DNA of 64,000 nucleotides from Symbiodinium sp. CCMP2592. Taxonomy: Eukaryota; Sar; Dinophyceae; Suessiales; Symbiodiniaceae. Made by a program: the position numbers and the translations under genes. The notes beneath the pieces were generated by a model. That model made no database searches. It was not told the origin of the DNA and was given only the letters and a program-made list of their open reading frames with translations. Location of the stretch: the NCBI GenBank assembly GCA_905221615.1, contig CAJNDT010003513.1:654277-718276 (forward strand). The letters are read 5' to 3'. Below are positions 11,101-19,759 of this stretch, in pieces (positions within the stretch are counted from its first letter, which is position 1; each line of letters opens with the position of its first letter).

Positions 11101-13406
11101 TAGGGTGGGGAGCCAGGATTTACGTCTGGCGGGTCCAGTTGGGGACTTGTGATGCATTTCTGGATTTACAGTTGGATTCAGCGTATAGAATCTAGAGCTT
11201 TCAAAAACCCGAAGAGACATTTGCTCATGGGTTCATACAAGGGAAAGACTTCCGGAGTTCTCTAAGGCATCGCGCCATGCTCTTCAGGGCAAGTAGCCTT
11301 CATACTTAGGGGTTTTAGGGTTTAGGGGTCGGGGCATATGTCAATATAACGAGGAAATTCGAGGAGTCATATTGACAACATGTTGACAATGATGCAGGTT
11401 CAATGGTGACCAAGAAGAGCACGATTCGTGAAGCTGTTTTTGAAACACCTGCGTTCTGCAAGGATTATGTAGTCAGCAATCAGCAAAAGAGCAGCAGCGT
11501 GTCACTTGTGCCTTCTTCGAACGTTTCGTCATGCCGAGCAGGAAGATGCAGGAAGTTGGTATCAACGGTATTGCTTAGGCTCCCTTGTGATGGCCATGCT
11601 ATTATACCATACCCCTAACCTGGTCGAACATCGAAATTGTGGTTAGTAATTAGAGCTGATGATATCATTCAGGCTCTCTCCCGCCTGGTGAGGGTTGAGA
11701 TTTGGGGTCGAAGGCTGTGGCTTGGGGGCGATATGTAGGGTTTCTCACAGGCTTCTTTAAGGGCCAGAATACCAGGCCTTTAGAGCCCGAAACCCTGTAA
11801 GATTTGGGCACCTGGACCTGTATGGAGAATGTACGACCCAAAACCATACATCCTTGAACCGTAACCCCTAAACCCTGACTTGATGGGAGGCCAAAAAGGG
11901 GGTTTTTATGATACTTGGGGTAGGGATTCCTTCATATGAACCCGATCATGGGAACCCTAATCCCTACTAAACCCCCATAGGCTAAGACCCCTTTTGGCCT
12001 CCTATGATACCCTTATAGATCCCTTTAAAGGAAGCCCTATATAGATCCCTTTAAAGGAACCCTAGGGATCCCTAACCCCAATAGGCTGATTCTAGGAAAG
12101 GCAGCGCACCTGGCCCAGTCAACCGCTGTGTTCTGCAGCCCACCGCAGGCCACGGGCACGGCAACGTCGGGAGGCGGCTTCGGCCCCGCTTCCAGCAGCA
12201 AAACCTCGAATCAAGATCCTACATGAACCCTAGCCTTACCCAAAGGCCCCACAGTAGTTCCTTTTTGGGATTACCCTATACTTAGAGGATCACGGGACTT
12301 AGTAAGTAGGTTATCACTGGGGTTATAAGTCCCCTAAGTGGGGTTATCCTAATTAAAACCTACTTATAACCTTACTTACTAAGTCCCATGAGCCTTTAAG
12401 TAGGATGAACTACTTTGGGGCCTTTGGGTAGATCTTATAAACACCAATCCCTAAATAAACCCTATACTATCTACGGAAAAACATGAGGCCTAAACTCAAA
12501 ACAAACCATATAACCCCAGAAGCCCTACAGACTCTAATTATCGGGCTGCCGAATAGGGACTCGCCACTATGCAGCTGAGGCGCTTCTGTGCTGAAAAGCC
12601 CAAGCCCTGTAGCCGCAAGGGTTAGGCAGGGTATGCGGAATCTCAAAATCCTCGCAGTGCATATTGCCTGTGATAACGGTGTCTTCCACTGGCCCTACAC
12701 ACCCAAAACCTTAAATCCTAATCCTAAACCCTGCAAGCCGTACACCTGCATGGGTGGTTGTCAAAATTATGGTCCCTTTTTAGGTCCCTATTATAGTACG
12801 GCACCTAATATTTAGGGTGCCCAAAAAGGGACCATAATGTTGAAACCACCCGCATGTCAGAATCCCAGGTGCTTTTGCACCGGGATCTTCGCTCAAACGT
12901 GCTGCGACAACGGCCCCGGCAGCACCTCCGCCCACCACCACCTTGGCTGCTTTGGCATGGATTTAGGCTTGGGTTTCCTGCTTTCAAAGGGCACATCCGG
13001 TCAGTATCCTTTATACAGCTCGTTCACAACCCGGCATTTCGTCATCGGGATCGCAGCTTTGGCTGTGCAGGATCCAAGGCCCAAGACAGCAGCCAGAAAA
13101 CCCAAGGAGCATCCCCCTGCTCCCCCCGAAGAGTCCAGGATCTGGATCTCTCTGTTCCAACCTCCAAGCGACGCTACTGCACTATGTAGGCATACAGAAA
13201 ACACATAATGAACCGCTTTGAAAGACTACGAGACAGAGACAGCCTAGAGAACCTGTTCCAGGGAAGACACCCCCTTTGCCCATCATGGAGCCCCTGCAGA
13301 ATCCTCATCAAGTACCCTGGAAGACACCCTGAACAACCCCAGCGTTATGGCCGCTGAAGCCGCGAAGTCGTAGGTGTTGGCTGCTGTAGCTGCAAAGCCG
13401 GCTGTC
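477..13406 (-). CDS. GMC-family FAD oxidoreductase (choline/alcohol dehydrogenase-like), 3' end outside window
   Basis: Family knowledge: GMC oxidoreductases use FAD to oxidise alcohols, choline, glucose and similar substrates. Seen here: 14 minus-strand exons that join in phase to about 341 codons. Motifs in order: TYDF-VVVGGGAAG (ADP-binding fold); VLLLEAGP; VDWA; PSGKMLGGSTSINYM; AYVRGDPGDFDAW; VLPYFRKSE; HGTEGPYSV; SSYTAFLEP with KRPNL; KAVGVEYV; ARHEVVVSCG; LLLRSGLGPK; DELADDGVD. Exons: 13406-13364, 12941-12873, 12204-12110, 11455-11421, 9914-9817, 8496-8422, 7729-7651, 7002-6908, 6045-5940, 4632-4572, 3458-3321, 2766-2743, 1804-1744, 522-477. Donors: 9 GC, 4 GT, 1 GA. The start exon upstream of 13406 is not identified. 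The C-terminal half, with the catalytic His/Asn, lies left of position 1. Substrate cannot be told. Confidence 0.92.
541..650 (+). repeat. Interstitial telomere-like repeat (TTTAGGG)
   Basis: Degenerate TTAGGGTTTAGGGTTCAGGG array, plus orientation. Short ones occur in nearly every kilobase. Confidence 0.85.
655..746. mobile_element. Repeat element, family S
   Basis: CTAGACCCTCCATCTACCCT to AAGGAGCCAGGACCCTG; inverted copy at 14701, fragment at 43629. Confidence 0.65.
753..850. mobile_element. Foldback element, family M
   Basis: Arms GAAGCCAGAAAGTTGGAATA / CCAACTTTCTGGAGTTCCCT. Confidence 0.8.
1251..1352. mobile_element. Foldback element, family B
   Basis: Arm GGGAGTTTCCGAAAATTAGG then GGTACCTTATTTTGGGGTCC; interior GGATCCTACTATTTAGGG. 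This copy has slightly mutated arms. Confidence 0.75.
1455..1551. mobile_element. Foldback element, family C
   Basis: Arm GGGTGGTTGTCAAAATTATG then GTCCCTTTTTGGGT; interior TAATACGGCACCTAATATTT. This copy is diverged. Confidence 0.75.
1561..1705 (-). repeat. Interstitial telomere-like repeat (CCCTAAA)
   Basis: CCCTAAACCCCTAAACCC array with 7- and 8-mer units mixed. Confidence 0.9.
1744..1804 (-). CDS. GMC oxidoreductase exon (LLLRSGLGP)
   Basis: Encodes SYASAGLLLRSGLGPKATRQ, equivalent to S-P-Q-L-L-M-L-S-G-I-G-P. Acceptor CCAAG|G; donor CAG|GTTGGC. About 28 bases at its 5' edge recur near 1980-2007. Confidence 0.88.
1845..1920. mobile_element. Foldback element, family Q
   Basis: Arms CTGAAGAACCTACCTTTTTA / AAAAAGGTAGGTTCTTCAGG. 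Confidence 0.78.
2576..2700 (-). repeat. Interstitial telomere-like repeat (CCCTAAA / CCCGAAA)
   Basis: Array about 80 bp from a GMC micro-exon; faces the opposite array at 2788. Confidence 0.85.
2743..2766 (-). CDS. GMC oxidoreductase exon (24-nt micro-exon, EVVVSCG)
   Basis: Only HEVVVSC plus split codons either side, matching the family's A-R-x-E-V-I-L-S-A-G. Acceptor CTAG|GCAC; donor GCGG|GACTCT, the one GA donor in this gene. Confidence 0.85.
2788..2985 (+). repeat. Interstitial telomere-like repeat (TTTAGGGG)
   Basis: Mostly 8-mer TTTAGGGG units; with 2576-2700 it brackets the GMC exon at 2743-2766 in head-to-head orientation. Confidence 0.9.
3321..3458 (-). CDS. GMC oxidoreductase exon (KAVGVEYV)
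   Basis: Longest exon here, 138 nt: FTIHAHTTKVQEHARASRVL, then LLDGQKAVGVEYVEEIG and ETKQVYA. Acceptor TGAG|GTTC; donor CCAG|GCAGCT. Confidence 0.94.
3779..3879. mobile_element. Foldback element, family F
   Basis: Arms CGGTTGATGATATAAATCCT / ATATCATCAACCG. Reading through an arm gives the spurious peptide GNAGFISST. Confidence 0.83.
4013..4113. mobile_element. Foldback element, family F
   Basis: Second copy 134 bp from the first. Confidence 0.83.
4399..4509. mobile_element. Foldback element, family D
   Basis: Arms TAGACCCAAGAGTAACCCAG / CTACTCTGGGTCCTA with inner AATAAAAAGGGTGCCCTTTT. About 111 bp. Confidence 0.83.
4572..4632 (-). CDS. GMC oxidoreductase exon (SSYTAFLEP)
   Basis: Encodes RRESSYTAFLEPHMGKRPN plus split Leu. 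Acceptor CTCAG|GA; donor TT|GCATGC. Confidence 0.92.
4861..4971. mobile_element. Foldback element, family E
   Basis: Arms CTAGGATACCCAGTAACCTA / TACTACTGGGCATCCTAG with inner AAAAAGGCCTCTCTTTTTGG. Most uniform family in the window. Confidence 0.87.
5093..5163. mobile_element. Foldback element, family B (half)
   Basis: Interior plus one arm ending GGTTCGGAAACTCCCATA. Confidence 0.6.
5166..5275. mobile_element. Foldback-like element, family M2
   Basis: AGCCAAAAAGTTGGAAACC..GCACTATTTGGCC..GGGGTTTACTGTA; inverted copy at 46193. Confidence 0.65.
5513..5697. mobile_element. Foldback element, family L with telomere-like insert
   Basis: Arms AAGGGTAAAAGGAGGTACCC / GTCCCTGCTTTTCCCCTTTG; CCCTAAA repeats near the right end. 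Confidence 0.75.
5740..5887 (+). repeat. Interstitial telomere-like repeat with 15-bp higher-order unit
   Basis: TTTAGGGAGTTTAGGG / GGAGTGTAGGG periodic array ending 50 bp from a GMC exon. Confidence 0.85.
5940..6045 (-). CDS. GMC oxidoreductase exon (GYKAADYN)
   Basis: Begins EQGYKAADYNSSARAELNAA and ends HQFSIKAN. Acceptor TCAG|GAG; donor AATG|GTAGCC. Confidence 0.9.
6053..6169. mobile_element. Foldback element, family K
   Basis: Arms CCCAAAGGGTCCTA / GGACCCTTTGGG; interior ACTTCCCTAAGTCATAATCG. Eight bases from the acceptor of the GMC exon at 6045. Confidence 0.75.
6908..7002 (-). CDS. GMC oxidoreductase exon (HGTEGPYSV)
   Basis: Begins MPRPHGTEGPYSVSFRNPQR and ends FVRAAQ. Acceptor TGAG|ACA (no G after AG); donor CAG|GCGAGC. 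Confidence 0.9.
7064..7177. mobile_element. Foldback element, family E
   Basis: Complete; 62 bp from the acceptor of the GMC exon at 7002. Confidence 0.87.
7489..7623. mobile_element. Foldback element, family K with telomere-like insert
   Basis: Arms CCCAAAGGGTGCTAGGTACT / GCACCCTTTGGG; TTTAGGG repeats fill the interior. Confidence 0.72.
7651..7729 (-). CDS. GMC oxidoreductase exon (LPYFRKSE)
   Basis: Begins VLPYFRKSEGFISEAASDAA. Acceptor CACAG|GTA lies ten bases from a family L foldback element. Donor CATG|GCTTTG. Confidence 0.92.
7740..7861. mobile_element. Foldback element, family L
   Basis: Arms AAGGGGAAAAGGAGGGACCC / GGGTCCCTCCTTTTACCCTT. Ten bases from a GMC exon acceptor. Confidence 0.82.
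7913..8203. repeat. (ACT)n microsatellite, 290 bp
   Basis: Nearly pure ACT with ACG and CAGTAC variants; in the GMC intron between exons 8422 and 7729. Open frames of poly-Ser / poly-Thr are artefacts. Confidence 0.95.
8422..8496 (-). CDS. GMC oxidoreductase exon (YVRGDPGDFD)
   Basis: Encodes AYVRGDPGDFDAWAAGGAEG then WTWKE. Acceptor GAAG|GCC; donor GAG|GCATTT. Confidence 0.95.
8951..9062. mobile_element. Foldback element, family P
   Basis: Second copy, CTACTATTTGCTTAAGAACC to TTCTTAAGCAAATAGTAG. Confidence 0.8.
9120..9299. mobile_element. Foldback element, family A (diverged, enlarged)
   Basis: Family A outer arms with about 40 bp resembling a family Q arm (GAAGAACCTACCTT) inserted in the left half. 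Confidence 0.6.
9429..9480 (+). repeat. Interstitial telomere repeat (near-perfect TTTAGGG)
   Basis: Five to six almost perfect heptamers. Confidence 0.9.
9817..9914 (-). CDS. GMC oxidoreductase exon (GKMLGGS signature 1)
   Basis: Ends LPSGKMLGGSTSINYM, the core of GMC signature 1 that contacts FAD. Acceptor GAAG|GC; donor ATG|GTGCCT. Confidence 0.94.
10080..10150. repeat. ACGACA-type microsatellite
   Basis: ACGACGACGAGACGACAACA and decay products. Confidence 0.8.
11421..11455 (-). CDS. GMC oxidoreductase exon (35 nt)
   Basis: TQVFQKQLHES flanked by one base each side. Assigned because it bridges phase 2 to phase 1 exactly, follows a TTGCAG acceptor and fits the Gln-containing segment after DW. 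Weak motif content. Confidence 0.6.
11882..12009. mobile_element. Foldback element, family J
   Basis: Arms GATGGGAGGCCAAAAAGGGG / CCCTTTTGGCCTCCTATGA, about 128 bp. Confidence 0.82.
12110..12204 (-). CDS. GMC oxidoreductase exon (LLLEAGP)
   Basis: Begins VLLLEAGPKPPPDVAVPVAC and ends VDWA plus two bases. The Glu after LLL binds the FAD ribose in the family. Acceptor CGAG|GTT; donor CCAG|GTGCGC. Confidence 0.94.
12239..12430. mobile_element. Foldback element, family H with family I inside
   Basis: Outer arms ACCCAAAGGCCCCACAGTAG / TACTTTGGGGCCTTTGGGT enclose a family I element at 12286-12402. Confidence 0.82.
12286..12402. mobile_element. Foldback element, family I (nested in H)
   Basis: Arms GGATCACGGGACTTAGTAAG / CTTACTAAGTCCCATGA. 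Confidence 0.8.
12750..12852. mobile_element. Foldback element, family C
   Basis: Complete, 20 bp from the donor of the GMC FAD-motif exon. Confidence 0.85.
12873..12941 (-). CDS. GMC oxidoreductase exon (FAD GxGxxG)
   Basis: Twenty-three codons beginning VVVGGGAAGAVVAARLSEDP, the dinucleotide-binding loop. Acceptor CCAAG|GTG; donor AAA|GCACCT. A family C element ends about 20 bp downstream of the donor. Confidence 0.95.
13364..13406 (-). CDS. GMC oxidoreductase exon (N-terminal, TYDF)
   Basis: Reads TAGFAATAANTYDF; Y-D-F/Y directly precedes VVVGGG in the family. Acceptor GAAG|G; donor TTC|GCGGCT. The start codon is in an exon further right that I could not identify. Confidence 0.8.
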
Positions 13407-14150
13407 CTTCACAGACATCCCCCGTTACGTTTAGGTCTACTCTATAGGGTTTTGGGTTTAGGGGCTTAGGATAAGTGTACGGTTACTGTACGGTTAAACG
13501 TTTAGGGTTCAAGCGTTTAGGGGTTAGGCTTTCGGGTTCAGGGGTTTAGGGTTGAGGGTCACAGCAAAGCCGGAACAACTACGCAGAGTGCACGAGAGTC
13601 ATATGCGGACTATGACTATGAGAGACCATCAAGTGAAACACTTACAAACAAGTTATGGGTCAACTGCGTACCAGATTGAACGCCTGATATGAGTTAAGAC
13701 TGATGCGAGAATACGTGCTGGGCCATGTTGCTTCTCATCGTTCGGCTGCGGTAGGAATTAGGGCTAAAAGGATGAATCTATAGAACGGGTTCTAGCAAAA
13801 GAAAGCTTGGGTGTAAAGAACCTAATCTGTCGGGTTGTAGGATGTCACACCGAACCCCCCCTGCACTAAAACCAAATCCGAAACCGGCAATGCCTCAACC
13901 CTTACGCCTACTTTTCCGTATAGGTTCCCTGCAGATTGTTCTTTATTAATTTCGAGAATAAGACCTTACAAACCGAATATGAACGTTCAAAATTCTACTA
14001 AACTTCAGATAAGCCCGAAGGATTCTATGCCCACATAAGGCTTCTCGGGTTAAGGGACTACCAGTTCACTCATCTTTATTAAGCCCTCCCGAGGGCTGAT
14101 AGGTCTGTCGTAGAAGCCGAAGTCTTAACATGGACATCGCGGGCTGCCCT

Positions 14151-14253
14151 ACGGTTGATGATATAAATCCTGCATTACCTTAAGGACCCCAAACTATGGT
14201 AATTGTGGTATATTCTTAATTATGGGTAATGCAGGATTTATATCATCAACCGT
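14151..14253. mobile_element. Foldback element, family F
   Basis: Complete copy upstream of the GMC exons. Confidence 0.83.
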
Positions 14254-14482
14254 AGTTCAGGGTGCTGGGTCTTGTGGGGTGATGGGGTTCAAACCGGCTC
14301 GGAACCCAGACCTTGGAATCCTGCACCTCGCTTGGATAACCCATTCTTATGATTTCAAATCAAGGCTACCTATCGACAATGCAGGGTGTAGGTACAGTAG
14401 TATAGAGGTCTGAAAGTTAATGTTTGTTCTGGCGAGCAGGACCCTTGCAAATGTCTTAAGCGCTGAAAATCTTAAAGCCTTA

Positions 14483-14584
14483 TGGGAGTTTCCGAAAATC
14501 AGGGGTACTGTATTATGGGGTCCGTGTAGCAGGGATCCTACTAGGTACTATATTAGGGTCCCCAATTTTCGGAAACTCCCTTAT
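14483..14584. mobile_element. Foldback element, family B
   Basis: Complete, arms nearly perfect. Confidence 0.85.
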
Positions 14585-14700
14585 GGGACCTCCACCCTGG
14601 GAGGCCTCTGGCGTAAACCGCGGCAAGGGCCCAGGGCTCCAAGGAAGCGCCGCATGGCTTCGTATTTGAGGTTTAAGCAAGGTTTAGGGTTTAGGGTTTT

Positions 14701-14792
14701 ACCAGGACCCTCCTTGTACCCTCAAATAGGGGTATATGGTCCCAAATAAGGGGCATTTAGGGTCTCATAGAGGGTAGATGGAGGGTCTAGGT
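14701..14792. mobile_element. Repeat element, family S
   Basis: Reverse complement of 655-746. Confidence 0.65.
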
Positions 14793-15154
14793 ATTGAGGT
14801 TTAACTAAGGTTTATAGGGTTTCGGAGGTTGAGCCGTCTCGGGATTCTAAAGGCTTTGATAGGAGCCGGTTTAGAATCCTTCGAGGTGTAGGGTTCGTTC
14901 ATGGGATCTCGGTGTGAGGCTAAGGTTCGCTTTCAAACATTTACGGCATCTCCAGGGTTTCAGGACATAAGGTCCTTTCTAGGTTTAGGTTTAGGGTTTA
15001 GGGTTTCGGGCGCTTTAGGGAGTTCCGATTCTGAACTTAGAACCCTAGCACAAATTGTAATTTTAGCTGTTTCTTCGGGATTATAATAACCAAAAATTAA
15101 AAAAATATTTCTAAGTACCCCCTAAGCATAGGCGTTTGGGCGGGTTTCGGGTGT

Positions 15155-15226
15155 GGTGTTGCACGGGAGCTGGCGTCTTGGTCCGAGACACTTTGAGATG
15201 TCCGGCGAAGGATGTCAAAGGTTCTT
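15155..15226 (-). CDS. Candidate exon between region C and the GMC gene
   Basis: Reads TFDILRRTSQSVSDQDASSR. May be a last exon of region C or a leader exon of the GMC gene. Confidence 0.35.
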
Positions 15227-15483
15227 GCTTGTGGAAGGCCTACACTTACCTTTGGAATAGGGCTCCTTTAGAGGGATCTATAGGGTTCCTTTAAAGGGAT
15301 CTATAGGGGTTTAGGGTTCCTTTAAAGGGATCCTTACCTTGGGTTAGTAGGGAATGGAGGAATGTGGTACAATTATAAGTACTATTGCTACCATTCTTCC
15401 ATTCCCTACGAACCAAAGGGAAATACAAAGTCACCTCAGGGACAAGATGTTGGCAAAGCACAGTGTCAATTACACTTTAATGA

Positions 15484-15720
15484 CATAAGACTACGAGCGC
15501 AGCAATGCCAGCGACGATAACAATAGCAACCACCCAACCGCGACCACAACCGCAACTATAACCACGACCTCAACCACACCCACAACCACATCCACGACGA
15601 CGACGACAACCACCATGACGACGCCAGCAACGGCAGCAGTAACAACTGCACCACCAGCAACTGCAAAAGCAACGGCTACAGCAACGTTAGCAACAACGCT
15701 ACTAGCACCACTACTGCAGC
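15484..15720. repeat. AAC/ACC-rich microsatellite
   Basis: CAACCACCACGACCACAACC type; the Val/Ala frame on the other strand is an artefact. Confidence 0.85.
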
Positions 15721-15835
15721 TCCTATACAACTTGCTGTGACGATTAAGATTCTTCTTTGGCCGACGGCCCGGTTGGTGTTGACAATGGCCCTTTGCATCC
15801 AAGACGGGGCCTAGGTCTTACTCTCCCAACCCATC

Positions 15836-15901
15836 CTTTCCCCAAGGCCCAATTCCCGTGGCCTTCAAGACACCTGCCTTCTTGAACAAAGGCTCTAGCT
15901 C
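15836..15901 (-). CDS. Region C candidate exon
   Basis: CACAG|GAG acceptor, then ELEPLFKKAGVLKATGIGPW and a GA donor. Confidence 0.45.
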
Positions 15902-16610
15902 CTGTGCTGAAGGGTTGCTTAGTGTACTAAAGCTTCGTGCTTTAAGTCTAGTGTTGCTCGAGGCTTTAGTTTTGCTATGTGGAGTCTTCCTAACAGGCAG
16001 ATATCGACATCATGGACCCTACAAAGTCAATCGAAGCGTGCGTTGATCACCCCTATGCTAAAAACCCACAGAGAATTGGCCTGGTGATCACGCCTTGCTC
16101 CATCGCTCCGGGTTTAAGATGTGGGGTATGGCCTGGTGTATAGGAATGTAGTGCTTTGCTAGAGGAATGTGATCTAAGGCAAACATATCACCTGAATTAC
16201 AGTACGTTACAATTGCTGTAACGCAAAGCTTCAAAAGGACCGGATATGCACCTTCCTTCAATCTTCTGTGTGCGAAACCCTCACTCTCTAAACTGAAAAG
16301 CATGACAGGGTGGTCTATGCCGAGATCGTGAAGAAATGCGAAAAAGTTGAGGCTCCTGCACTAGGCATAGGTTACCGTGCAGCCGTGATCCCATGATAAC
16401 ACGCGGCGGTGTTGCCTTACCTAGAGGGTCATACCCTACCCCGTTTTTAGGGTACCTAGTTTTATGATTAGGATCTCCTATATAGAAAAGTAGGTACCCT
16501 TTAAAAGGGGTCGGGTATGAGCCTATAGGCAGCATTTTGCTTCAGCAAGGCTGCACCCGACCATGGACAATGTTGGAGCGGCTTCCAGGACCAAGTGTAT
16601 ACCTTGAAGG

Positions 16611-16695
16611 GGCCCCCACCCTGTAATAGTGGTATAATGGGAACATAATAGGGCCCTAATATATAATCCTTATAGTCACCATTACAGGGTGGGGG
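16611..16695. mobile_element. Foldback element, family O
   Basis: Arms GCCCCCACCCTGTAATAGTG / CACCATTACAGGGTGGGGGC. Confidence 0.8.
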
Positions 16696-17049
16696 CAGCT
16701 TCTAATGTATACCAATCAAACCAGGACAGGAATACCTGGAAACTCAATCAATAAGGCCCACGGTTACACTTCCGAATATTGGGGCTCGCGCTCCAAACCC
16801 TGAACCTTTGATTGGTATAGCTGCCGGGGTTCAAAGGCAAGGAGTAACGGGCCTCGGATTCTACAAGCGATTCCAAGAGTGACTCAAACCCTATTAGACA
16901 ACCGCCAAACCCTACACTCTATTCCCAAAGCTGAAATTTTAAGCCTAAATCCCAAACTCTAAACGCTATGCCGGCTGTACCTTCAACCCCAAGCCCTTAA
17001 AACTTAGCTCTGGGCTCCAAAGCTCAACGACTCCTCCCCTAAAGGCCCC

Positions 17050-17106
17050 TTTGCGGTCCTTGGCTGTGATGTTTTCTGGCCTCATGAAATCACAGTTGCT
17101 CAGGGT
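17050..17106 (-). CDS. Region C candidate exon
   Basis: Reads TLSNCDFMRPENITAKDRK after CTACAG. Could belong to region C or to another gene. Confidence 0.45.
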
Positions 17107-17248
17107 CTGTAGCATTTAAGGTTTAGGGCTCAGGATTACGCTCAAGGGTTTTAGGTTTGGTGGCTCAGCACGTTCGGAGTGCACCTTCGATTGAGGGGCC
17201 CAGTAAGTAGTGAAGCAGGGCATAGAGTACCCTTTGTTGGGGTCAAGT

Positions 17249-17351
17249 GGGTGGTTGTCATAATTATGGTCCCTTTTTGGCTCCATACTATAATACGGCA
17301 CCTAATATTTAGGATACCCAAAGGGGGGCCATCATTTTGACAACCACCCAA
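17249..17351. mobile_element. Foldback element, family C
   Basis: Complete copy with a few arm changes. Confidence 0.83.
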
Positions 17352-18721
17352 GTGAACTGAGTTATGGTATGTCGGCTTGTAGGACCTCCCATCTACCAAC
17401 ACCTGCGTACTCAAAACGGTGCGTGGTTTAGGGTTTAGGGGAAAGCTCCTCTGATGCTCAGGACCTCATTGCGGTAAGAATCCTGAATGGGCGCATAACC
17501 CCCAAACCCAAAGCTCAAACCCAAACCCCTAAACCCTGGACCCTAAAAACCTATACCCTATCTAGGCCGCAACTCTTAAAGCCCTAAGTTCCCTAAGCCA
17601 TAAGGCCTACACAACCCGCACACCCTCAGGCCCAGACCAAACCTTGCACCCAAAAGCCTCGTTGCTTGCAGACCAAAAGCCCTAAGCTTACCAGGACCCC
17701 CCGAGGGCCCTGTAATAGAGCCCAAAACGGCCGGTAATAGTGGGTTTCGGGGTGTGTATTCGAGGGTAGTTCGGTGGATTTCGGGGTGTAGGTCAGGAAG
17801 GTTTTATGGTGCTGTGGCCTTCAAGCGCAAGCCTCTGCACCCTCAAAGCCTTGAACGCCTGTCCACGCAGCCTTAAACCCTAGTGAAACAAACGCATGTA
17901 AGACTCCTGATAAAACGTGAAACCCTTCTAGAACAGTGCTCGAGAAAACTTCAATTGTCGAACATATAGACTCCGCATGAGCTTATCTAGGTACACTCGA
18001 ACCTTGCATCTCAGTGATCTCGACTCGTGGGAGTCGGCAACAAACCCTAAACTCTCATGCCTACCCCCCCCCCCCCCCGGCTCCGAAACTCAGAGGGTGG
18101 CAGGCCCGACACGTAGACGTTCGGGTTCTCCTCAAGCATGGCTGAATCGGGGCTCGTACTTCAAGGCCTCTACGGCCCGCAACATACCATAATATCTAGT
18201 GGCCTCCATTACTAAAAATGGGGTGTTGGGGTATAGTATAGCGTATACATTTAAAGATATGAGGCTCTGTGAGGAATAGTTTATCCAAACCTATGTCCTG
18301 AGCCTTTAACCCCGAAGCCCAAATTATGCACCCTCAACCCCAAGCCTTAACCTTTCAAATTTCAAGCCGTACACCCTCGCCCTAAGCTCCAAGATTGGAC
18401 GATATCAGGTTCCCAACAATTTAATCTCGAGGCCTAAATAATGAGCAAAGGATTGTCGGTCCGGGTACTGTAGTGCTATGGTTCCATTCGGACACCAGAA
18501 GGAAAGAATAGCATAGTACTGATTCAAACCCATGCAGTAGACATCTCTACCGACCACAACATGGGCAGTTCTCGAAATTAGAGTCCTTTGTCAGGTCCCA
18601 AAAAAATACGGCATCCTTCAAAAAAAACAACACTGAAAGGGACCCTAATTTAGAGAACTAGCCATATCCTGAAACAGAGGCAGAACCCCTAAACCCCCAA
18701 ACCCATACCCCTAGGCAGAGT

Positions 18722-18772
18722 CTGCAGGGCACCTTCGCTTTGATGAAGAGCCCGGCTTGCTGCTTCAGTTTC
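18722..18772 (-). CDS. Region C candidate exon
   Basis: ATCAG|GAA acceptor then ETEAASRALHQSEGAL. Confidence 0.4.
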
Positions 18773-18927
18773 CTGATTGGCAGGATTTAGGGTTTTAGTT
18801 TAGGGTTTTGGGTTCGGGGTCGATAGGGCTTCGGGTTTGCAGTAGGGATTACTTATCGTCTATAGTTATAGCGCTCAGCTTAGGACGGTTGGGGGTCTAG
18901 GCTTCTTGGTTACAGCAGCCAAACACA

Positions 18928-19056
18928 GAAAGGAGGGACCCCTAATAAGGACCCCTAGGTATATACCCATACATAGAGCGATTATATACCCATTATATAG
19001 CCCATTATAGGGTAGTAGAGGGGTCCTCATTAAGGGTCCTTCCTTTTCCCCTTTGA
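18928..19056. mobile_element. Foldback element, family L
   Basis: Complete; interior TATATACCCATTATATAGCC. Confidence 0.8.
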
Positions 19057-19504
19057 GCCATCGTATCCGAAACCTCCAACATCTAAGCTCCAAAGGCCAC
19101 GCCCGCCCCCTTGGCCTACGCGCACATACAACTCCCAAACTCAGCGCTCGAAGCCATGAAGTCGAAAGTCAGCTTAGAAAGGTAGTCATTCTTGTCAGGC
19201 TTCGGATAACGAGTACGAAGAGCTGGGTTAGGTAGACCTGACAATCAAAACCCTCAAACTCGAGCCTTGAAAACCCTTCATGCATCTTCAATCCCATCGT
19301 ATTACCAAACCCTAGAGCCTAGACCCTTGGGACTAGCAAGAAGACAGAGTCGTGTCGTGGCCTGCTTGTTTGGCAGGGTTTGGGCCTGTAGGTACTACCA
19401 GCTTGCAAGACTAATTATAGTACTAAAAGCAGGCCTTATGGCTCGAGCTGCAAGCATAGCATCGATCAACCCAAAGCGTTGTCGAACCCGAAACTTGAGA
19501 ACCA

Positions 19505-19598
19505 AAGCCCTAAACCCTGAAACCCCTAAACCCTAAACCCTAAACCCTAACCCCTAAACCCTGAACCCCTAAACCCTAAACCCCAAAACCCTAAACCA
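19505..19598 (-). repeat. Interstitial telomere-like repeat beside the minisatellite
   Basis: CCCTAAACCCTAAACCCTAA; a similar array at 21721-21865 closes the other side of the GC-rich block. Confidence 0.9.
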
Positions 19599-19759
19599 TT
19601 GGCCGCCCGCGCCCGGCGGCGGCCGGTACCACTGAACGCTACCGCTTCGAGATCTGCTTGCTTGGCCAAGCAGATCGAGTCTACCAGACCTGATTTGGCA
19701 CTGCCAGCCATGGGGCACAATAGTAAAATTGGGTACCCTTATCTCCCAGCGCGAGAACC

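Larger units (their letters stand above)
13450..15150. other. Stretch between GMC exon 13406 and the next candidate exon
   Basis: Should hold the GMC start exon. I see family F (14151), B (14483) and S (14701) elements and telomere-like bits, but no ATG exon I can defend. Confidence 0.5.

Noticed and set aside
13001-13204. 67-codon minus-strand frame with a hydrophobic LGFLAAVLGLG segment
   Set aside because: It lies inside the intron between GMC exons 13364 and 12941, whose phases already join exactly; adding it breaks the FAD-motif reading.
16303-16365. Plus-strand stretch VVYAEIVKKCEKVEAPALG after a GACAG acceptor-like site
   Set aside because: Only one isolated piece on the plus strand; every supported gene is on the minus strand and no partner exons were found.
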